The notes beneath the pieces are model-generated. The model saw only the letters and a program-made list of their open reading frames with translations. It was not told the DNA's origin and did not search any database. This document shows, one piece after another, positions 1 to 7,586 of a stretch of DNA of 36,691 bases; position 1 is the stretch's first letter; every line of letters begins with the position of its first letter. The translations under genes were made by a program, and so were the position numbers. The stretch lies in assembly GCA_017616855.1 (NCBI GenBank), contig JAFZXI010000079.1, positions 1 to 36,691 on the forward strand. Reading direction: 5' to 3'. This stretch comes from Clostridia bacterium (GTDB lineage Bacteria > Bacillota > Clostridia > Oscillospirales > RGIG8002).

Positions 1-82
1 GCCTCCCCTGTGCAAGGGGAGGTGTCTTGTTGCCGCTTTGCGGCAGCAAGACGGAGGGGTTGTCGCTCGCGAAGCGAGCCTA

Positions 83-103
83 TAGGGGCGATTATCAATC
101 GCC
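83..103. repeat. 21-bp direct repeat, copy 1 (contains a hairpin)
   Basis: TAGGGGCGATTATCAATCGC plus one C occurs here and again, identically, at 159-179. Inside the unit, GGCGATT and AATCGCC form a short stem around ATC. Confidence 0.8.
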
Positions 104-158
104 AGCAAAGCCTTCCCCTCGAGGGGAAGCCACCGCCGTCCGGTGCAGCCAGCGCCCG

Positions 159-179
159 TAGGGGCGATTATCAATCGCC
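159..179. repeat. 21-bp direct repeat, copy 2
   Basis: Exact second copy of the unit at 83-103, offset by 76 bp. The sequence between the copies holds a perfect CTTCCCCTCGAGGGGAAG palindrome. Confidence 0.8.
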
Positions 180-597
180 CGCCTTGCCTCCCTCTGAGGA
201 GGGAGGTGGCGTCCGAGGCGAAGCCGAGGATGACGGAGGGAGAGATAACGGCGCCCTTCCTTATGTATAAGCGTTGTGCCGTAGACGAATGCTGAATTGA
301 CATCACGCCGTCTCCGACTCAACGTATCCGCAAACCGCAGTTCATCGTTATCTCTCCCTCAGTCTTGCCGTCGCATGCGGCTTCACCGCCGCTCCGTCAA
401 TCCAGCTCCCTCCTCAGAGGGAGCCAAGCCGCCCCTACGACAACCCTTCCGTCAAACGCTCCCTTCGGTCGCATTTGCCACCTCCCCTTGCACAGGGGAG
501 GCCCTCGCACTCCTCAGAGGGAGCCAAGCCCCGCAGACCTCAGCTCGTATGCTGCCTCGAAAACCCCTTTATTTTTTGTCCTTTTTCCACAAAAGAC

Positions 598-644
598 TTG
601 ACAGAATCGCAAATGAATTGTTATAATATATTCGTATATATACG
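598..644 (+). promoter_or_regulatory. Sigma-A type promoter with downstream palindrome (copy A)
   Basis: The -35 is TTGACA (598-603), the spacer is 18 nt and the -10 is TATAAT (622-627). Five bases later comes the perfect palindrome CGTATATATACG (633-644), which would cover the transcription start, followed by GGTGATAGTGT. Element order, spacing and much of the flanking sequence, including a T-rich tract and CACAAAA upstream of the -35, match the promoter at 7220-7266. The palindrome is a plausible operator; that role is inferred from its position and its conservation between the two promoters. Confidence 0.85.
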
Positions 645-1003
645 GGTGATAGTGTCCCTCGGTGTAAAATCGCGAAGCGGTAACCGAAGGGGCGCCAGGT
701 CCGTATTTTCGCCCCGTGAGGAGAAACCGGGCGAAACGTGGCTGATTGCCGACGAGGACAAAACGGATCGGCAAAAGCGATTTGGCCTATATTCAGGCAT
801 ATTGTCCTTATCGCCGATCAGCCAGGTATATGAATTATTTTATTTCCGTATAATTCGGAAAGAGGAGGAGGGATGTTCACAGTGACCGGACGGCTGCGGT
901 ACACCCAGCCGCGGCATGAAGTTCGTTCAAAAAACCTATGTTCATCACAGTTAAACCCAAAACCCGCGAAAAAATCATTTCAAGGAAAAGAGGAAGTAAC
1001 TAA
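645..1003 (+). promoter_or_regulatory. Long structured 5' leader of the 1966-aa secreted protein gene
   Basis: About 360 nt separate the promoter from the start at 1004. Visible structure includes a GGGGCG/CGCCCC hairpin (689-715), a long imperfect stem (740-761 with 802-823), a small TTCCG/CGGAA hairpin near 845-860, and a small ORF at 873-1007. I could not match it to a known riboswitch class. Confidence 0.5.
740..823 (+). ncRNA. Long imperfect stem-loop in the leader RNA
   Basis: The arms 740-761 and 802-823 are 22 nt each and pair at all but about five positions, with uninterrupted 7-bp blocks at both ends (GGCTGAT/ATCAGCC and AGGACAA/TTGTCCT). The 40-nt apical part carries GGCAAAAGCG. 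The arms enclose no open frame of note. Function unknown. Confidence 0.5.
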
Positions 1004-1007
1004 ATGA
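873..1007 (+). CDS. Candidate 44-aa leader peptide overlapping the next start codon
   Basis: ATG at 873 follows the strong Shine-Dalgarno tract AGAGGAGGAGGG (861-872). The frame runs 44 codons and its TGA (1005-1007) overlaps the ATG (1004-1006) of the 1966-aa gene, an ATGA arrangement typical of translational coupling. The product is short and basic (starts MFTVTGRLRYTQ, ends KEEVTK), with no signal peptide or membrane segment, and resembles no family I know. The other giant-protein operon has a similarly placed 40-codon ORF (7462-7584) of unrelated sequence. A regulatory, translation-dependent role is inferred; chance is possible because the composition is not strongly coding-like. Confidence 0.4.
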   Translation: MFTVTGRLRYTQPRHEVRSKNLCSSQLNPKPAKKSFQGKEEVTK

Positions 1008-4000
1008 AAAAAATACTTAGTTCACTGCTTGCTTTCGCGATGGTACTGGCGCTCTTCAGCGGAATAGTCATTTTTGAGGCGTCTGCTGTAGAAGTTTACA
1101 TGCACATACCGTTTGTTAACCAGTACACATTGGAGCAAGTGAGTCCGTATGTGAGCACGATGCTTTACAATTCCTATCTTGGCAGCGCTGACGCTAACGC
1201 TACCAACGTGTCTATCGCGAAGGATGCTCAGGGTAGACTCGTTTATACCGCTACGACTTCGAAGAATACCGGCGGTATGGTGGGAAGCACCGACAGCTAT
1301 CATCACATTATCTGGTCGACGGCTCAGACTGCCAGAAGCAGAAAGCAGACGAGCCTGATAGCCGGTATTGATCCTTTCGGCGACGCCGAGCTGTCGAATA
1401 AGACCAAGCTCGTTATTAAGTTCGGCTTCGATGATGCCGGCTACACGGCATGGGGCAAAAAATCTGCGTATTTCTATTTTGCCAGCAGCCAGACTGTAGC
1501 ATACGTCATCAAGAGCGGTGTCGGAGCGACCTACAGCGATTCCAAAAAAACCGCTACATTTACTTGCGATCTGACAAGTATGTCTTATAGCTCCTCCGGT
1601 AATACGGGTTCGGTCAAGTCTCTTGCCGATGCGTTCGACGGCGTTCTTGACTCGCTGATCATCGACCTCCGCTTCGGCAACGCTGCTGAACCGACTGAGG
1701 TCAAGTTCTGGATTGAAGACGTTTATCTTGTCGGTCCGGCCAACACGGTCAACCTTCACAAGGCCATCAGAGAGGCGAAGACTGCCGGTGTTGATCAGGC
1801 TCTGATTGATGAGGCTGAAGCGGTTTACAAAGACACTGCTTCCACTCAGACCCTCATCAACAACACCGTCGCCAAGCTCGAGGCAGCTATGGGAACCGCC
1901 GCGTATAATTATTATGCGCTGACCGGCTTTACCGCCACGACCCAGGCCGAACTCGATCTCCTCTCCGGCAACGTCGGTTATGTTGACGGCGCGATCTATA
2001 ACGCCGTTACCAGCAAGCTCGAGCTTACCGACAAGCCCGGCGAGATCAAACTCACCACTAACCCGGCTAATAATCAGAAATACAACCAGTCCATCGTCAC
2101 CTATAAGAAGGCTGACGGCTCGACGCTGGCCAGTAACCCTTGGGCTCCCGTTGACACGACCGTTGACCTTTCCACTTTGGACGGTATCCGCTTCAAGCTG
2201 ACCGATGCCGACGGCAAACCTGTCAGTTACTATGGCAATTACAGATTTGTTAACTCTGCAAAGGGTTGGGCGGATTATTGGATGTATCTGGGCAAACCGG
2301 ACATCGATGCTGATGGCTACAATGTGATTGACTTTGGCCGTGTAAGAAGAGTCAAGGGCAATTCTTATGACAATACGCAAGAACTCTTTGTCGATCAGCT
2401 TAAGACGATAAACGCGATTTCCTTCCTCATCTATTCAGCTGCTGACACTCTGTATTTCTCTGATATGCAGGCGTATAAGAGAAATGTTACCAGGGACTAT
2501 GGGATGGACATCCTTGACCTGCCCGGTTTCAGTGACTGGACTGCCGATAACATTACCGCTGCGAATGCTGTTGCGGCGATGGATGGCAATAACGCATATT
2601 CTGCGTTCGAGTTCTATGACAAGGCCTACTGCAACAGAGGCAACGCCGTTCACGGCCTGCTCCCGACCAAGGACTATAAGCCGAATAACTACACTCAGGC
2701 GTGGCATACGCGTTCGAGTACGGATAATGAAGCCGCTCAGCAGAACGGCGACGTCTTCGGCAGCATCAACACCGTCGCTGACTTCCTTAAGTATGACGGT
2801 ATCCGCGTAGGTATTGCTGCCACCGATGGCAGTGATCCGATTACCTATAGCTGGGATGGCAGCCACGTTGTTAACATTTCCTTCGCGCTCAGGGGTTCCG
2901 GCCAGCATACCTTTGACAACAAGTGGTATACTCCGTTTACCGCCCAGTACAGCACCGCGTCCGGCCAGCTTTTCCCCACTTATGAAGACGGTTACGTATA
3001 CTTCTACTTTAAGGATTTCAAGAGCTGGGGCGATTATGTCATGGAAGACTATGATCCCAGCAAGCTCAATCAGGCGTACGGCAACTTCGTTATGACCTAC
3101 GTTGCCGGTGGTTGTAACACCGAGTGGAAGCGCCTCGTCGTCTCCGATATGCAGCTGTTCAGAAAGCATATCGACGATCCGACCGAGGGTCTCTGGGAGT
3201 ACAACTACACGGCTGAGAGCTGGAAGGCGCTGACTGACGCTTATGAAGCGCGCGACGAAGAAGCGATCGCTGCCGCGAAGGCCGCGCTGAAGCCCGCCGT
3301 GACCATGGCTGTCACCGAGGACTTCTTCAAGGGCTGGACCACCGAGGACGTCAACGCTGTCGTTACTACGAACAGCACCAAGCTCTGCGATTCCATCGGC
3401 GACGGTCTGAACACCCAGAACGTCTGGAACGGCGGCGACTTCTCCAACAACACCACCTTCGCGATGGAGAACGGCGCGTTCACCATGACCGCGACTGCCG
3501 ACTTCACCGGCAAGTCCATGGGCTGGAAGAACATGGACCGCAGCGGCACCCTTAACACCGGTAAGGTCAGCACCGGAGACGCCGGCCGTGACTATCCGTA
3601 CATGGCTGCCAACGTCAAGGGTCTCTCCGAGGCCGACGGTATCCGCTTCAAGCTGAACGTCAGCGATAGCGGTTCCTTCGAGAGACTGCTCATCGGTCTC
3701 TCCAACTGCGACGACTTCGTCCGCGAGCAGTACGCTCTCAAGCTTACCAAGGATAACTTCGACGCCGACGGATATATCAATATCCCGTTCAGCGCGTTCG
3801 AGAAGGCCTGGTGGTGCTCCGCGTTCACGCAGGCCGAACTCGAGCAGGTTCTCGTATTCATCGTTGAGGCATACGGCGTGACCAACGGAACGAAGATCTC
3901 CATCTCCGACCTCCACGGCTACACTGTCGCCACGAAGGAAAAGATCATCGGCGATCTGTGGCAGTATAACTACACCGCCGAGAGCTGGGCTCCGCTTGCC

Positions 4001-6904
4001 GCCGCTGCCGAGGCGCTCGATCTCGATGCCGCCGCCGCTGCGAAGGCCGCGCTCGTCCCGGTCAAGACCGCTCGCGTCACCGGCAACCTGATGGAAGGCT
4101 GGACGACCGCCAACGTCAACGCCACCGTTACCGCGAACAGCGGCAAACTGTGCGACTCCATCGGCGAAGGCCTGAACATCAACAACGCTTGGAACGCTGG
4201 CGACTTCTCCAACAACACCACCTTTGAGGCGGACAGCAACCTGTCCCTGACCGCGACTGCCGACTTTACCGGCAAGGCGATGGGCTGGAAGAACATGGAC
4301 CGCAGCAAGACCCTCCAGAACGTCACCAACGGCGCGTTCCCGGCTCTTAACGTTGCCGGGCTGAAGGATGCTGAAGGTATCCGCTTCAAGCTCGAATCCA
4401 ACAAGCCCATTGAGAGAATCCTTATAGGTCTCTCCACCTGCGCCGAACCCTCTCCGTTCGCTACCGGCGGACACAGAGAGATGTACGCGATGAAGATTAA
4501 GCCCGAAAACGTTGGCGCGGATGGTTACATCAACATTCCGTGGAGCTATTTCGAGGCGGCCTTCTGGTCTCAGAAGTTCGCTCAGGATGAACTCGATCAG
4601 ACAATCGTCTTCATCATTGAAGCTTACGGCGCCGAGAACGGCACGAAGCTCACCATCTCCGACCTCCACGGCTATATCACCCGCGACTTCGACGACAGCG
4701 ACCTTGCTAACGTCTGGGAGTACAACTACACGCCCGAGAGCTACAAGGCCTACAGTGACGCTATCCGCGTCGCGAAGACCGCTGCCGAGCGCGATGCCGC
4801 GTTTGCGCTTCTCGTTCCCGCGAACGTCAAGACCGTTACCGAGGACTTCTTCAAGGGCTGGACCACCGAGGACGTAAACGCTGTCGTTAACACTAACAAC
4901 GGCAGACTCTGCGATTCCATCGGCGACGGACTGAACACCAACGGCAAATGGAACGGCGGCGACTTCTCCAAGAACACCACCTTCGCGATGGAGAACGGCG
5001 CGTTCACCATGACCGCGACTGCCGACTTCACCGGCAAAGCGATGGGTTGGAAGAACATGGATCGCAGCGGTACCCTCAACACCAATAAGGTCAGCACCGG
5101 CGACGCCGGCCGTGACTATCCGTTCATGGCTGCCAACGTCAAGGGACTTTCCAAGGCCGAAGGTATCCGCTTCAAGCTCGAATCCAACAAGCCCGTCGAG
5201 AGAATCCTCATCGGTCTCTCCAACTGCGACGATTTCGTCCGCGAGCAGTACGCTCTCAAGATCAAGCCCGAATACGTTGCTGCTGACGGCTATATCAACG
5301 TCCCGTTCAGCTACTTCGAGAAGGCTTGGTGGTGCTCCGCGTTCTCGCAGGCCGAACTCGAGCAGGTCCTCGTATTCATCGTTGAAGCTTACGGCGCCGA
5401 AGAAGGCACCAAGATTGCCATTTCCGACGTCCGCGGCTACAAGACGATCGTTGCTCCGACCCAGGCCGAGATCGACGCTCTCAGCGCCGCTATCACGAAG
5501 CTCGAAGGATATGACTTCGACGCCAAGTACACCGACCTTATCGCCGACGCCAAGGCTCAGCTGACCGCCGTTGACGAGGATTACGTCCTCGACGCGACCG
5601 CCGCTGTCCTGGCTGTCACCGATAAGCTCGACGCTGCCGACCGTTCCGCTCTGAAGGCGAACATCGATGCCGTCAAGGCCATCGACGCGACCCTGTGGGC
5701 GACCGAGATCGCCGCGGGCGTTGACGCTTACTACAACCTCGACGCTGCTCAGTCCGATATCGACGCTGCTGCGAAGGTCCTCAAGAGAATCATCGACAAG
5801 CCCGAAACTCCGACCGTCACCGCGGCTTCCGTTACCGATACCACGATTGAGGTCGTTGCGATCCGCGGCGCCAAGTATAAGCTGAACGACGGCGAGTGGC
5901 AGGACAGCAATGTCTTCGAAAACCTGCTCCCGAACAAGGCTTACGCCATCAGCGCTTACATCGTTGAGACCGAGGACTTCATCGCTTCCGACGTTTCCGT
6001 CGCGGTTGAGATTACCACTGCGAAGGGCTCCTTCGGCACCGCTACCGTTACCCTCAGCGGCACCGAGAGATACAACGAAGTCCTGACCGCTACCGCGGCT
6101 GACGTTCCCGAGTATCTCGGTGAATACGCAATCGAGTGGCGCAACGCGGCGGGCGAGACCGTCGGCACCGGCGCGACCTACACCGTCGCTGCCGCCGACA
6201 TCGGCTCCTTCGTCTACGCGGTCCTCGTTTCCGCGAACGCGGGCGACACCGTCGCTTCCGATCCTACCGGAACCATCGGCAAGGGCGTCATCAAGGGCTA
6301 CACGCTGCCCACCGCTTCTGAGATTATGTATCCTCAGACGCTGGCTGACTCCGTCCTTTCCGGCGCCGATACCGGCATCGTGACCGGTACCTGGGCTTGG
6401 GTTGCTCCCACCACGCAGCCTCTCTCCACTCAGAGCGGCAGCGCGTTCGAAGTCACCTTCACCCCGGACGCCAACTTCATCGATCTCTATGAGATCATCA
6501 CGGCGAAGGTCACCGTCACCATCAATCCCGCGCCTTATGAGCCGCAGACCTTTGTCAGCACTCAGGACGACCTTACCGTTGAAGGCGAGTTTATGCAGAA
6601 CACCGAGATGAAGGTTGAAGAGATTGACTACAAGCAGCCCTCTTACCTGTCCCTGCTCCGTGCTTCCGCTAAGGACACCTCCGGTCTGAAGAAGCTCATA
6701 CTCTTCAAGGATATCTCCTTCACCGTCAATGGCGAAGAGCTCGATGACATGTATGAAGGCAAGCTGACCGTTAAATCCTTCGTCGGATTGAACCGCGCCG
6801 GCCAGACCTACAGCGTATGGTTCTTCGTTGACGGCGCGTCTGTCAACTACGTCGGAACCGTTGACGCCAACGGCATACTGGTTGTCGAGGACGTTATCCT
6901 GTAA
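1004..6904 (+). CDS. Giant secreted modular repeat protein (1966 aa)
   Basis: The N-terminus is a clear signal peptide (MKKILSSLLAFAMVLALFSG, hydrophobic to about residue 25, then ASA), so the protein is exported. Five or six copies follow of a beta-rich module of about 200 aa, recognisable by DGIRFKL, ADGYINIPFS and a closing ISDLHGY/FSDMQAY-like strand; this resembles carbohydrate-binding beta-sandwiches, but no family is certain. Short helical segments separate the modules (e.g. near residue 248). Residues about 731-1481 are three tandem units of about 252 aa. A helical FIVAR-like stretch follows (about 1484-1596), then Fn3/Ig-like segments (about 1600-1845) and a C-terminal domain ending VVEDVIL. 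No LPXTG, SLH, dockerin or terminal membrane helix is seen. The start is fixed by AAGAGGAAG upstream and by the signal peptide. Likely a surface or matrix protein; substrate unknown. Confidence 0.85.
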   Translation: MKKILSSLLAFAMVLALFSGIVIFEASAVEVYMHIPFVNQYTLEQVSPYVSTMLYNSYLGSADANATNVSIAKDAQGRLVYTATTSKNTGGMVGSTDSYHHIIWSTAQTARSRKQTSLIAGIDPFGDAELSNKTKLVIKFGFDDAGYTAWGKKSAYFYFASSQTVAYVIKSGVGATYSDSKKTATFTCDLTSMSYSSSGNTGSVKSLADAFDGVLDSLIIDLRFGNAAEPTEVKFWIEDVYLVGPANTVNLHKAIREAKTAGVDQALIDEAEAVYKDTASTQTLINNTVAKLEAAMGTAAYNYYALTGFTATTQAELDLLSGNVGYVDGAIYNAVTSKLELTDKPGEIKLTTNPANNQKYNQSIVTYKKADGSTLASNPWAPVDTTVDLSTLDGIRFKLTDADGKPVSYYGNYRFVNSAKGWADYWMYLGKPDIDADGYNVIDFGRVRRVKGNSYDNTQELFVDQLKTINAISFLIYSAADTLYFSDMQAYKRNVTRDYGMDILDLPGFSDWTADNITAANAVAAMDGNNAYSAFEFYDKAYCNRGNAVHGLLPTKDYKPNNYTQAWHTRSSTDNEAAQQNGDVFGSINTVADFLKYDGIRVGIAATDGSDPITYSWDGSHVVNISFALRGSGQHTFDNKWYTPFTAQYSTASGQLFPTYEDGYVYFYFKDFKSWGDYVMEDYDPSKLNQAYGNFVMTYVAGGCNTEWKRLVVSDMQLFRKHIDDPTEGLWEYNYTAESWKALTDAYEARDEEAIAAAKAALKPAVTMAVTEDFFKGWTTEDVNAVVTTNSTKLCDSIGDGLNTQNVWNGGDFSNNTTFAMENGAFTMTATADFTGKSMGWKNMDRSGTLNTGKVSTGDAGRDYPYMAANVKGLSEADGIRFKLNVSDSGSFERLLIGLSNCDDFVREQYALKLTKDNFDADGYINIPFSAFEKAWWCSAFTQAELEQVLVFIVEAYGVTNGTKISISDLHGYTVATKEKIIGDLWQYNYTAESWAPLAAAAEALDLDAAAAAKAALVPVKTARVTGNLMEGWTTANVNATVTANSGKLCDSIGEGLNINNAWNAGDFSNNTTFEADSNLSLTATADFTGKAMGWKNMDRSKTLQNVTNGAFPALNVAGLKDAEGIRFKLESNKPIERILIGLSTCAEPSPFATGGHREMYAMKIKPENVGADGYINIPWSYFEAAFWSQKFAQDELDQTIVFIIEAYGAENGTKLTISDLHGYITRDFDDSDLANVWEYNYTPESYKAYSDAIRVAKTAAERDAAFALLVPANVKTVTEDFFKGWTTEDVNAVVNTNNGRLCDSIGDGLNTNGKWNGGDFSKNTTFAMENGAFTMTATADFTGKAMGWKNMDRSGTLNTNKVSTGDAGRDYPFMAANVKGLSKAEGIRFKLESNKPVERILIGLSNCDDFVREQYALKIKPEYVAADGYINVPFSYFEKAWWCSAFSQAELEQVLVFIVEAYGAEEGTKIAISDVRGYKTIVAPTQAEIDALSAAITKLEGYDFDAKYTDLIADAKAQLTAVDEDYVLDATAAVLAVTDKLDAADRSALKANIDAVKAIDATLWATEIAAGVDAYYNLDAAQSDIDAAAKVLKRIIDKPETPTVTAASVTDTTIEVVAIRGAKYKLNDGEWQDSNVFENLLPNKAYAISAYIVETEDFIASDVSVAVEITTAKGSFGTATVTLSGTERYNEVLTATAADVPEYLGEYAIEWRNAAGETVGTGATYTVAAADIGSFVYAVLVSANAGDTVASDPTGTIGKGVIKGYTLPTASEIMYPQTLADSVLSGADTGIVTGTWAWVAPTTQPLSTQSGSAFEVTFTPDANFIDLYEIITAKVTVTINPAPYEPQTFVSTQDDLTVEGEFMQNTEMKVEEIDYKQPSYLSLLRASAKDTSGLKKLILFKDISFTVNGEELDDMYEGKLTVKSFVGLNRAGQTYSVWFFVDGASVNYVGTVDANGILVVEDVIL
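3190..5450 (+). repeat. Three tandem ~756-nt coding repeats
   Basis: The units begin at the conserved W(E/Q)YNYT(A/P)ES motif at about 3193, 3960 and 4716. Units 1 and 3 share long near-identical DNA, such as the stretches around 3316-3352 and 4838-4874. Unit 3 resembles unit 2 instead at about 5161-5220 (RFKLESNKP segment; compare 4376-4435), so it is a mosaic. Confidence 0.85.
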
Positions 6905-6999
6905 GGGAAAACGCTTTGACCTCGGGAAAGGACCTCCGGTCCGTCCCGAAAGATGCGGAAAGCGCGAGCTGACCGCGAAAGGTAAATAATACCGCTGAA

Positions 7000-7031
7000 C
7001 GCGGAGCCGATTCTGTCGGCTCCGCGTTTTT
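7000..7031 (+). terminator. Intrinsic terminator after the 1966-aa gene
   Basis: A perfect 11-bp stem CGCGGAGCCGA / TCGGCTCCGCG with loop TTCTG is followed directly by TTTTT. It lies 96 nt after the stop codon. From here to about 7190 I see no gene or clear element. Confidence 0.9.
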
Positions 7032-7219
7032 GCGTGTGCGCGCTCACGTTGCGCGCGCGGGGGAGAGCGCTTTTTCAGATAAGTCTTCATAATAAATAAT
7101 ATATAGAGCATTCGCTGCGGCAGGTGAACCGAAGAGACGCCGGTGCTTCCTTAACTATATGGCGGTGTTGTGAATATCACAAAATCATCAGATTTTTTTG
7201 CGCTTTTTTCACAAAACCC

Positions 7220-7266
7220 TTGACAAAATCATTGTCTAATTGCTATAATACAATCGTATATATACG
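7220..7266 (+). promoter_or_regulatory. Sigma-A type promoter with downstream palindrome (copy B)
   Basis: TTGACA (7220-7225), an 18-nt spacer and TATAAT (7244-7249) are followed after 5 nt by the palindrome CGTATATATACG (7255-7266) and then GGTGATAGTGT. It is the paralogue of the promoter at 598-644 with identical spacings, and similarity extends upstream into TTTTTTCACAAAA. Conservation fades soon after +20. Confidence 0.85.
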
Positions 7267-7586
7267 GGTGATAGTGTTTCCGGGTGGGAAAGCGTCCCGA
7301 AGCGCTCGCTTTGCGTACTCCGAATAATCGCAAAGTTTGCGCCTTCCGGAAGGACAAGCGTATACCGTTCCGCGTATTATCCGCGGCGCGTTCGCCCGTT
7401 GAAAAAAGAGAGACGCTATTTTATCAGATCGGAACTTGCGATCGAAAAGAGGAGTGAAAGAATGGAAGCATCTTTCGTCAAACCATCGGTTATCTTACCT
7501 GTGTTGAGCATGATTACGGCTCCGCCGGCGTCATGCGCAAAGTCGGGTTTTGATTACACAACAACTAACGGAAAGGAGCACTAACG
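7267..7586 (+). promoter_or_regulatory. Long 5' leader of the 1335-aa secreted protein gene
   Basis: About 320 nt of leader contain several small palindromes, among them CGCAAAGTTTGCG and CCTTCCGGAAGG near 7329-7360, and then a small ORF (7462-7584). Apart from the first 20 nt after the palindrome it shows little primary sequence similarity to the leader at 645-1003. No known riboswitch class recognised. Confidence 0.45.
7462..7584 (+). CDS. Candidate 40-aa leader peptide ending 2 nt before the next start
   Basis: ATG at 7462 is preceded by AGAGGAGTGAAAG, a good ribosome binding site. The frame has 40 codons, and its TAA (7582-7584) stops 2 nt before the TTG start of the 1335-aa gene. The SD of that gene (GAAAGGAG, 7571-7578) therefore lies inside the small ORF. 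The product (MEASFVKPSVILP..., ending NGKEH) matches no family known to me. A longer version from TTG 7399 is possible but has no good SD. The arrangement parallels the ORF at 873-1007. Function is inferred from position only. Confidence 0.4.
   Translation: MEASFVKPSVILPVLSMITAPPASCAKSGFDYTTTNGKEH

Larger units (their letters stand above)
1..540. repeat. Repeat-rich non-coding region with nested hairpins and inverted copies
   Basis: No convincing gene is present; open frames here are low-complexity and Arg/Ser/Pro-rich. The stretch is built from short GC-rich palindromes, for example a CCTCCCCT/AGGGGAGG hairpin at 2-22 and CTTCCCCTCGAGGGGAAG near 112-129. Positions 1-24 recur exactly as the reverse complement at 479-502. 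GAGGGAGAGATAACG at 236-250 recurs inverted as CGTTATCTCTCCCTC at 346-360. The two arms surround about 95 bp of unrelated sequence. A further GAGGGAGCC-type unit occurs near 417-424 and 517-524. It resembles dispersed intergenic palindromic repeats of Clostridia genomes rather than an insertion sequence, because no transposase frame is seen. Confidence 0.7.

Noticed and set aside
1-540. CRISPR array
   Set aside because: Repeats are few, irregularly spaced, partly inverted and of different lengths, and there are no cas genes.
645-872. Cyclic-di-GMP (GEMM) or other known riboswitch
   Set aside because: Fragments such as GGCAAAAGCG recall parts of GEMM, but the conserved core order and paired elements could not be laid out.
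475-885. 136-codon frame spanning the first promoter
   Set aside because: It runs across the -35, -10 and palindrome and into the leader, has no SD at its start and shows no domain.
2435-7111. Minus-strand open frame of 1558 codons opposite the 1966-aa gene
   Set aside because: It is a shadow created by strong codon bias on the plus strand. Its product is a low-complexity Gly/Val/Asp-rich string with no domain, and the plus strand has promoter, SD, signal peptide and terminator.
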